Virus record (IMG/VR): IMGVR_UViG_3300031269_000064
Coordinates: 1 to 29,767 of that record
DNA: 29,767 bases
Source of the DNA: a virus
Strand: one strand, 5' to 3'
Each line of letters begins with the position of its first letter. Positions within the stretch are counted from its first letter, which is position 1. This document shows positions 13,159-21,100 of the stretch, piece by piece. The notes under the pieces are model-generated. The model made no database searches. It was not told where the DNA came from and saw nothing but the letters and a program-made list of their open reading frames with translations. Position numbers and translations under genes: made by a program.

Positions 13159-13262
13159 ACTACCCTACTTACTATTAAACCTGATACGTCATCAGAGGTA
13201 TCCTTATAACAAACTAAGAAACTATTATCATCTATGCTAGCTATTACAGGCACATACCCGCT
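13155..13262 (-). pseudogene. Out-of-frame C-terminal end of the tail fibre (broken or +1 recoded)
   Basis: The fibre frame stops at TAG (13263-13261), in the context GAA TTT TAG C. Reading one base further along (+1) continues from AGC at 13262 for 35 residues: SGYVPVIASIDDNSF, then LVCYKDTSD and a GLIVSRVV end. It finishes with a TGA that overlaps the ATG of the next gene as ATGA. That coupling, and a protein-like end resembling a beta-propeller blade, show this frame was or is translated. Removing one T from the run TTTT would join the two frames, giving 773 residues. It may be a one-base indel or a programmed +1 shift on UUU-U at a stop codon. Confidence 0.6.
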
Positions 13263-15477
13263 AAAATTCTCTATTAGTAGTTAACATCATTTCAGTAGAT
13301 GAAAGCGCCCGCCCTAAAAAACGCTTAGTTTTTGCCGTAGAATAAGTACCGTTATCTGCTAAGTAGTATCGTGCTCCAGGTGTCAACCCAGTTAACCCCG
13401 TAGCCACGTTACCCTCGAAAGCGCCTCGGAAGGTTGCTCCGTCGACAGCAGCTTGCTCCGCAATCCCCACCCATTCATCGGCGTTCGTTGCTGTGTGGTT
13501 AATAGTAACAACGTGACAAGCTAAGTTCCGTGGCACGAACAAAAGCGTCCCTGATGTCAGCGCACAGGCACGAGGTCCAAGACCAGCGGTAATCGTGGAG
13601 GCTGCTATGTCGAAGCCTAGCGCGCCGTCTTCTATATAACACTTTAGAACTTGTGTACTTGTGGTTGCCGCGCCGTCCAGCGATTGAGCCACTAGGCAAA
13701 GCGCGTTGGAAGCTTCTTCATACACAAGGTCAAAGCCTCCTCCAGTTAGGGCTGTACCGTTATGGAAGGAGGCGTAACCAGAACGCGTTACGCCATAGGC
13801 AGTAAGATCAAGCACACAACCATAAAGATCCCCACCCGCTGAGTCCACACAAATAACTCCAAACTTCTTCTCCTTCGGATGGTAAGCAATGTGTACTTCA
13901 TGTAGAGCGTTATTACCTGGATTGGCTTCAATCGTGTTAAACTGATGATACTGAGCTTGAAGAGACATGTCAGCACCATCGCATGAGGCAACGTGGGCAG
14001 CCCACTTTGCAGTGGCTTTCACGAAGACAACCACGACCTTATTGTGGTAAGGGCTATAAGCGATGCTTAGGTGCTCGTTACCTGCTGATAAACTGGACGC
14101 GTCACCCGAAACGTCGAGTGTTGTACCAGAAGCGGAAAGAGACTTAATCAGAGTAACCGTCCCTTCTTCTTCCGACCAACAAGAAACGACCCGCTCATCA
14201 ACTGAGTTGTAGCAGCAGCGCACTTGGGCAACGCCATCCGCGTTTGAGTCGCTATAGTTGACAATGGACCCAACGCTAGGGGTTCCACTGGAAATGTCAA
14301 CCGCTACAGCGTGTAAATATTCTGTGACAGTACCATAAACACAAACGCAAACTTCTTCCGCTTCGTGGAAAACAGCGTCAAGACCACTAGGCCCACCGCT
14401 ACCAGTCACCGTTGTGATGGTTTCGACGGAAGCACTGAAAGTAATAACACCCGCCGAAACAGTGCCAACCTCGAAGTTTATTTCGTCGCTCGAATTGATC
14501 CAAAAAACAGCAATTTTGTTATTCACGCTGTCATAGACACCTTTGTGGTTCCCGTTTGCGGTTGAGTCACCCCCAGCATCCGCAAGCGTACCAGCATCGA
14601 AAGCAACGGTGCTACTGGACACTTCTTCGACAGTACCATCCGAACGAAGCGCAAAAACTTTGCCGCTCGCGATTGTACCACTAGCAACAACATTGCGCGA
14701 ACCTGCTCCACTGCAGTTCACTAAGGCGGAGTTCTGAATTGTGCTGTTATCTATCACCGCGTCGTCGATAGTGTTCCCTCGCCCATCAAGGTTTCTATTT
14801 AGCTCAAACAGCGGCATTCCACCAATGATTTGATACTCATTGTTCGTTCCATCAAAAGTCACTGTCACATTCACACCCGCAAATAACAACCCTACAGGTA
14901 TAGGCCGCCTATCGTAACCAAGAACTAGGGGATACGCCGTGCCACCCTCCACGGCTAATGTCGGAGTCGTGCTGGTGTTGGTACTATGTATATCAAGGTT
15001 AAATAAGACCCCGTCCACAACCGTTACGTTAGGCGTAAAATCCGCTGTGTAAGCCGTAGCTGTCCCGCCTGTGGTGATGTAATCTATGCCTTTGGTGCTG
15101 GCTGCTGCTGCGGCTATTGCTTGGTTCTTATAAGTCTCCGTAGTATTTCTGTAGGTTAAGGTAGTATCTCTATACCCTTCAGTAGAGGCTCTGATAACCT
15201 CGGTAGCATCCCGTATATCTGCCGTCTTAGCACTCCAGTGGAGGCTAGAAAAACTACCTGCATTACCTGTTATCTCGGAATCTTCGGCTTTTTCAGACCA
15301 CTCCTGCGCTAAATCCCTAGCCGCCTCAGAATCAGCAGTAGCGGTATTTACGTCATCTGCTTCTAATAAGAAATCACGCAAAGCCTCTAAAAAAGCGGTT
15401 TGGTGTCCATCATTTAGAAAACTAGTGTCGTTATAGGTATTACCCTTCATCGTTACGCTTACGCCTGAAAAAGCCAT
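13261..15477 (-). CDS. Tail fibre protein with beta-propeller-like receptor-binding core
   Basis: This 738-residue protein has four zones. Residues about 30-125 are a helical, Ala/Thr-rich stalk (AARDLAQEWSEKAEDSE, YRDTTLTYRNTTETYKNQA) of the kind found in side-tail fibres. Residues 130-215 are a beta adaptor (TPTLAVEGG, GLLFAGVNVTVTFDGTNNEYQI). Residues about 230-650 have blade-like repeats with Y-x-x-x-x-x-K-x-x-V-x-F patterns (YDSVNNKIAVFW, YSPYHNKVVVVF, YHPKEKKFGVIC), suggesting a beta-propeller. Residues 665-738 are a widespread fibre end module (GLTPGARYYLADNG, FLGRALSSTEMML). It is the likely host-recognition protein. The DNA of the blade region is clearly richer in GC than its flanks and holds three of the eight GATC and two of the three CCWGG sites in the window, so it looks recently acquired. 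The frame ends early compared with the +1 extension at 13155-13262. Confidence 0.85.
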   Translation of the reverse strand: MAFSGVSVTMKGNTYNDTSFLNDGHQTAFLEALRDFLLEADDVNTATADSEAARDLAQEWSEKAEDSEITGNAGSFSSLHWSAKTADIRDATEVIRASTEGYRDTTLTYRNTTETYKNQAIAAAAASTKGIDYITTGGTATAYTADFTPNVTVVDGVLFNLDIHSTNTSTTPTLAVEGGTAYPLVLGYDRRPIPVGLLFAGVNVTVTFDGTNNEYQIIGGMPLFELNRNLDGRGNTIDDAVIDNSTIQNSALVNCSGAGSRNVVASGTIASGKVFALRSDGTVEEVSSSTVAFDAGTLADAGGDSTANGNHKGVYDSVNNKIAVFWINSSDEINFEVGTVSAGVITFSASVETITTVTGSGGPSGLDAVFHEAEEVCVCVYGTVTEYLHAVAVDISSGTPSVGSIVNYSDSNADGVAQVRCCYNSVDERVVSCWSEEEGTVTLIKSLSASGTTLDVSGDASSLSAGNEHLSIAYSPYHNKVVVVFVKATAKWAAHVASCDGADMSLQAQYHQFNTIEANPGNNALHEVHIAYHPKEKKFGVICVDSAGGDLYGCVLDLTAYGVTRSGYASFHNGTALTGGGFDLVYEEASNALCLVAQSLDGAATTSTQVLKCYIEDGALGFDIAASTITAGLGPRACALTSGTLLFVPRNLACHVVTINHTATNADEWVGIAEQAAVDGATFRGAFEGNVATGLTGLTPGARYYLADNGTYSTAKTKRFLGRALSSTEMMLTTNREF

Positions 15478-15478
15478 C

Positions 15479-16378
15479 TTATTTCTCCTCTTCTACCGTT
15501 ATTGATGTAGAGCTAACTTTTGGGAAATTATATACTACATCATTTATTTCTGATTGACTACACATCATAGCGTTGAAGCTAGTTTCGATTGCATTATCAG
15601 GCCTAGGTATGACAACTATTTGCTTTGTCTTACCTATGCGGTTTTGTATCTGCTTAAACAAAGAACGCCAGTTTTTATTCTCTTCTTCTCTAACCTCATT
15701 AATACGGTAGGTAGCTTTACGCCTTATAGCTCTGCGGTCTTTAATAGTAGCGCCGCCTAGTGTAGTCATGCGGGGGGATGAGTCTATAGCACCCTCGCTC
15801 GAACCCCAGACAAAGTTATAAGGTAGCTGCTCGCGTGGACCTATATATATCCGGCCTAATTGGAAGTAGGCTTTACCGCTCGTGCTGTCATCAATATACA
15901 GCCTAAGATACCTACCAAAAATTACTTCATCTAATATATGGAAAGATTTTTGCGTATATGTAGATGCCTCGTCGTCATCAATCTGACCGTACCACATATG
16001 CGGCTGCTCCCATCGGCGGGATAGTGTGGAGTAAAACCGCTCCCAGAACTGAAGGCCGCCAGGGTTAGCTGTGTTAGAGTCATATATAGTATCTCCTGTC
16101 GCACCTGCCCCTGTGGTGACTAACCATCTATACGTAGATAATCGGCTAGTGTCATGATTAAAAACACCTAATAAACTAAACTCTCTCTCAGATAATAAAT
16201 CAATATCTATATAAGTATTACTAGCGTTAATGCCTGCGCTTCTATATCTAACTGACATAATATCATCCTGCAGATTAGTAACAGGCATACTACTAGCCTC
16301 ACTGCCTGCGGTCACAGTGGCTACGTCTACGTAATTATCTAACCCAAAGATTATATTGCCGTTATTTGATAAAGCCAT
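15479..16378 (-). CDS. Tail-tip protein with galactose-binding-like fold (hypothetical)
   Basis: This 299-residue protein is rich in aromatic residues and strands. It has segments like discoidin/galactose-binding sandwiches: NTYIDIDLLSEREFSLLGVF, then a YLRLYIDDSTSGKAYFQLGRIYIG stretch, typical of Y-x-R-x-x-I-x-D...FEIGRIFIG virion proteins near the tail tip. It lies between the hub-like protein (16397-18148) and the fibre, with a 1-base gap to the fibre gene. Lambda-type tails have tip proteins in this position that bind fibres. The C-terminal half (DRRAIRRKATYRIN, then a charged helix) may anchor it to the hub. No enzymatic motif is visible. Confidence 0.72.
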   Translation of the reverse strand: MALSNNGNIIFGLDNYVDVATVTAGSEASSMPVTNLQDDIMSVRYRSAGINASNTYIDIDLLSEREFSLLGVFNHDTSRLSTYRWLVTTGAGATGDTIYDSNTANPGGLQFWERFYSTLSRRWEQPHMWYGQIDDDEASTYTQKSFHILDEVIFGRYLRLYIDDSTSGKAYFQLGRIYIGPREQLPYNFVWGSSEGAIDSSPRMTTLGGATIKDRRAIRRKATYRINEVREEENKNWRSLFKQIQNRIGKTKQIVVIPRPDNAIETSFNAMMCSQSEINDVVYNFPKVSSTSITVEEEK

Positions 16379-16396
16379 TTCTAGTACCCGCTACAA

Positions 16397-18148
16397 TTAA
16401 TCATGCAAACGCCAAAGCGTAAGACGAATCTTCGTACCTTCCGTTATGTTAGGGTTGATACCTATTATCCTCATATACGCGCCATTTGACAAGTCATAAG
16501 CAGGGTAGGTCACTTTAACTACGCCCCCCAGTGATTGCTTAAAGGGGTTGGCCGTACATTCTATAGTGTAAATATCGGAAGGGTATTTATATATACCAGC
16601 ACGCCTATTAGCCTCGGCTAAAGCACCTGATTGCGTAGAAAATACTGTCTCCTCTACTACAGGCTCTTCCGCTAGCTTATAGATAGCTGCCGCGCCTGAT
16701 GCAGTAGCTTCAATACGCCTATACTCCTCGCTTATGAACTCCTTACGCTCGTCCGTAGCATTGTTATCTTCTATACCTTTAGCATTAGTAGTGTAATTTT
16801 GAGCATAGCCTAGTATTATACTGGTCACAGGGGCTTTATAGGATGTACGCTTAATACTAAAAATCTGTACCTCAGTAAGCTCTATATCCTCCCCTGAAGA
16901 AGGAGGGGCATCCAATCGTATTAGTTGGTATTTCCCTAGCCTAGTACGGCCTCCCGCCGCGCCTGCGGAGAGTAGTAGATTACTCAGTGCTGCCTCTACC
17001 TTTAGCGCAGAATTAAAATAACTTTGAACATAATCAGTATTAGGGAAATTATTAAAGCTATCTGCATCTAAATCACCTACGCTTAAGCTGCCAGAGTTAA
17101 TAAGGATATGCTGGATAATATCCGCTATGGTTTGCAGGTAAGTGCCTCCTGAGTCTTTCAGGCCTTTAATATCTGCGGTTATATTACTAACGCTAGTAGG
17201 TGCTTCTAATAACGTAAATCGCCCCTCTACTAAATCTTTTATGAATAAGTTTAGCGTATATACGCTAGTGGCATCAGGATTAGTATCCCATGCAGTAGAT
17301 ACTGTAGCTACCTTCGTAGTCCCTACATAATCAGATATGGTGCGTACCTGCCCTATTCCTGTACCCGCTACAATAATTATCTCGCATCCGATATATTCAT
17401 CGTCCGTACTGGAGGCTGAGCCAGCTAAAGTTATAGCACTTGCCGCTCCCGCACTAGCAGTACCGCCTAATACTACCTCAACATTCTGGTCGTAAACCAT
17501 TACTACGTCTTCGGACTCGCCTATGCTGCCATCATTAAACTGAAATATAAGGTTTGATGTATCGTAAATATCAGGGCGTATATTTTGGCAGAAGCCATAA
17601 GCCACAGGTATTACTTTATCCTCTAGGGCAGTATTAGGGGGGCTGGTATATGTATTCTCGCTCAGCGTTTTCTGCTGTAAGAAAACATCATTACTGCCTA
17701 CACGTATATCAATACTTCGATTCGTGTTTGTTATGCTATACTCAATATCTAGCATAACGCCTGTTATCACTTCCTCGAAATCACTATAAGGAAAATAATT
17801 AGCCCCCACTAACAAACGAAAGCTATAGCCACCCCATATATATTTTGACCTGTCTAGCCAATCAGCAAACCTACCATCGTCTGGTACAACTATCGTACCT
17901 AAATCTATCCTAGAATTACCGAAGAGGACGTTCTCAATACGCCTATTAAAACTAGGTATACTGTCTAGTACAGGCAGGAATTGCGTGTTAGCAGGCGTAT
18001 CCGTAGGCTCAGTAGCGTAGGCATCATTAGATAGGTAGAAAGTATCCACGGTATCATCGACGATATTATAGGGTGACAACTCTAGCAGGTAAGTTTTTTG
18101 GCTGTTAGTTAGGGCGAGCAGAGCATCTACAGTAGCAGGTAATCCCAT
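16397..18148 (-). CDS. Tail-tip hub/baseplate-like protein (hypothetical)
   Basis: This 583-residue protein follows the tape measure directly (2-base gap), where distal-tail or hub proteins lie. It is almost all beta. Residues 60-160 (RRIENVLFGNSRIDLGTIVV, WLDRSKYIWGGYSFRLLVG, VITGVMLDIEYSI) describe a repeated ring-like domain. Residues about 190-310 include an Ala/Ser/Thr-rich insert. The last 90 residues (LGGVVKVTYPAYDLSNGAYMRI, then a GTKIRLTLWRL end) resemble the closing barrel of phage hub proteins. Cysteines are few. It probably closes the tail tube around the tape-measure end and receives the tip protein encoded next. I cannot name an exact homologue. Confidence 0.75.
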   Translation of the reverse strand: MGLPATVDALLALTNSQKTYLLELSPYNIVDDTVDTFYLSNDAYATEPTDTPANTQFLPVLDSIPSFNRRIENVLFGNSRIDLGTIVVPDDGRFADWLDRSKYIWGGYSFRLLVGANYFPYSDFEEVITGVMLDIEYSITNTNRSIDIRVGSNDVFLQQKTLSENTYTSPPNTALEDKVIPVAYGFCQNIRPDIYDTSNLIFQFNDGSIGESEDVVMVYDQNVEVVLGGTASAGAASAITLAGSASSTDDEYIGCEIIIVAGTGIGQVRTISDYVGTTKVATVSTAWDTNPDATSVYTLNLFIKDLVEGRFTLLEAPTSVSNITADIKGLKDSGGTYLQTIADIIQHILINSGSLSVGDLDADSFNNFPNTDYVQSYFNSALKVEAALSNLLLSAGAAGGRTRLGKYQLIRLDAPPSSGEDIELTEVQIFSIKRTSYKAPVTSIILGYAQNYTTNAKGIEDNNATDERKEFISEEYRRIEATASGAAAIYKLAEEPVVEETVFSTQSGALAEANRRAGIYKYPSDIYTIECTANPFKQSLGGVVKVTYPAYDLSNGAYMRIIGINPNITEGTKIRLTLWRLHD

Positions 18149-18150
18149 AA

Positions 18151-21100
18151 TTAAGAACTCCAGACACTATTAGATTTTTCCGTGTTAGCAGCAATACGCC
18201 TTAACTGCTCCGCCCCATCATCTTTAGTAGCCGTATGCTGTGATGACTCTGCGATAGACGCTAATAGCTCTATAGTAGTATCATATTTATGCTCTAGCCG
18301 CTGCATAGCGCCTACTACTGCTGAGTTTGCTGATAACTGAGTAGTCTCAGAATTATTAAATACCTGACCACTCTGTGAGCCACGGAATATCTCTACGCCT
18401 GCTTCACCCACCATATAATCTCTGCCAATAGGCGTTCTCTTAGCCGTACCTGTACCGCGAGCAAAGCCTGTACGTCCTTCGTCCTTACCGTAGACTTGGT
18501 AATGCGCTACCGCTGTAAGCGTGCCGCCCGATGCTGCTACGGCTGCTGCTACGTCAGGGTTATTAGCTAAGTAAGATGCAGAATTGAAACTATCTCCATT
18601 AGCGAACCTACCTTCGCTAGCGCCATACTGCTGATAATGAGAATAAGCACTAGCTATTGCACCGTTATTTAATGCTGCCTGAATATCGGGATTATTGGCT
18701 AGGTAGAACGACTCATCAAACTCAGGAGCTTGGGCTGTTATACCTGCACCTGATATAGCCGCGCTAGCTTGCTGTGCTGTTACACCGCTATTCGCATTTA
18801 AGAAATAATCTAGGATAGTTTTAGTCATCGCATCTAAAGCAATAGCGTTATCGGCTAAGCCCTCGTCTACGCCACGAAGTATGCTTAATTGGTCTTGCGC
18901 TACGGCGAGTGATTGCTGCGCTACGGTCATAGCCTCAAGCTGCGCTATACCGTTAGCTTCCGCATAATCTCTAGCGTCTTCTAGGCTCTTAGTTATGTTC
19001 TCGAAATCAGTTGTGTATGTACCGCTAGAAGCGTTAAACTCTCTACTTAATTCAAGTAATTCTCTCGCGGCATCAGGCAGGGCATTTAAGGCATCCGTAT
19101 CCCCATTCATTCCCGCACTGCGTAACGACTCAAAACTACTTCTGGATTCCGTTAGCCGCTGCTGCAGCGTAAGAGGTGATAATGCCTCGTCCATATATAA
19201 GGCATCTATAGCTGCACTTATAGACTCAAAGGCGCGTGCAAACTCTTGAGCAAGCTCTCCTGCCTTATCTATTGCCTCCTCTAAATTAGTTACTAAGGTA
19301 ACTCCGTCATTAATAGCGGTAGCATCACTAAAGTACCCTAGCTGCTCAGCTAACTGCGCAAGCTGTAGCTTAAATAATTGGTCTACTTGCGTAGTATCTC
19401 CACCCACCGTAGTAGCGTTTCCGAGGTTAAGATTATACTGCTGTATGAGAGCGTCAATCTGCCCTAATGCGGGGTTTAGTATACCTGTTATTTGACTACT
19501 AATAGCCTGATTAAAATCATCTGTTAGAGCCTGTAATACTTCTCTGCGTCTGTCCTCCAGTAGAGTCAGTTTTTCAATGGTAAAGCCTAGGCGCTCTGCT
19601 GTATCTATATAACCCTCAAATACGTCATTTATTTGATTGACGCCCTGCTGCGCTTCCGTAAGCGTGTCGATTATTTTGGGGTCGAGTAATTCTTCAAAAC
19701 CAGCAATAAAGTTTATGTCTTGGATTGCCTGCTCAAAACCAGCTGTAAAGTCTACGTTCTCAAAAGCATCTAATAGGTATTGCGGTATACCATCAATATT
19801 AGCTAGTAGAGTACCCACTACGCCTTCGATAATCGATACGCCGTCAGATGCAGTACGCACCATCTCAGTGATGAAATTGTTTTCAGCATCCAGAAGGGTA
19901 ACGGTAGAGCCATCTCTGCTGCCTACCTGAACACGAACCCTAGTAAAATCAGCTATTGTACCTTGGATACTGGTTAGCGCTCCTGCCAAAGAACCACTTA
20001 CCTGCGCAAACTGAGTAGCTGCATCTCTATTCTCTTGGCTGAACTTCTTACCTTCTTGACCGCCTTGCGAGGCTATGCCGCCATCGAAGCCTGCAATACC
20101 AAACTGCGATTTATCCGAAGGCTTACCCCCGAACAAGCCGCCTAAAGCATTACCAGCAAAAGCACCTATTGCTATACCTAGTGGACCACCTATAGCGCCT
20201 AAGGCTGCAGTCAAAGCACCGCTTATAGCTAAGCCCCCAGCTACGCCACCTAAACCACCTCCTATAGTAGCGCCTATACCCCTATCGCCACCAAAAACAG
20301 CATCAGCTAATAGATTACCTGCGAAACCACCTGCTACGCCCGCAGGATTAAAAGCACCACTAGCGCCGTTGAATATCGTACCTGCTGGAGCTATAGGTCC
20401 TGCAACGCCGCTCGCTAAAGTTGTAGCCCCTGCCTGTGCTGCTGTAGTGCCTATACCGAATACACTATTACCTATAGTATCAAATACTGAGGCTACTCCA
20501 CTAGGTAGGACGCTATCCGCTGCAAGACTAAATACGTCATTTAGCTTGAATACGTCTGTTATATTAAACCCATTACCGCCGCCTAGTAAATCACCGATAC
20601 CATTAACACCACCTAAAGAGTCTACCGCACTCTGGCCTTGTGCTGTACCGCCTAGCGCGCTGCCCTGTATCGTGCTTACTATTATAGGGTTGATAGCGGC
20701 CTGTACTGCCATCTCCGCTAAGACACGTATAAAGCCAGCTTTCCAGCGCTTAAGCATATCAGAGAAACTACTATCGCCTGAGCCTACAAAAACCTCAATA
20801 GCGTCTACTAGATCGTCTTTTATAGTATCGCCTATTTCAAGGTATAGTGTTTTTATTTCTTCCAAGCGCTGCTTCTGCAGCTGATCTAACCGCTCTAATT
20901 TCTCAAGCTCTCTGTACTTAGCCCGAAGGAGAGTCTCCTCCTCCTCACCCAGCAGTACGCCTTCTTTAAGCAGGGCATTTCTCAGCTCCAGTATCTTAGC
21001 CTCACTCTCACGCAGCTCTGGGGGTATTTTTAGTAGCAGTATCTCTCTACCTACCTCACTAACAGCGTCAGTAATTAGCTTGTTCTGTTTCTTTAGTGTC

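Noticed and set aside
20075-20884. 269-codon open frame on the plus strand, Pro/Ala-rich
   Set aside because: It lies wholly opposite the Gly/Ala-rich part of the tape measure. The Pro-rich translation is the complement of Gly codons, and it has no recognisable domain.
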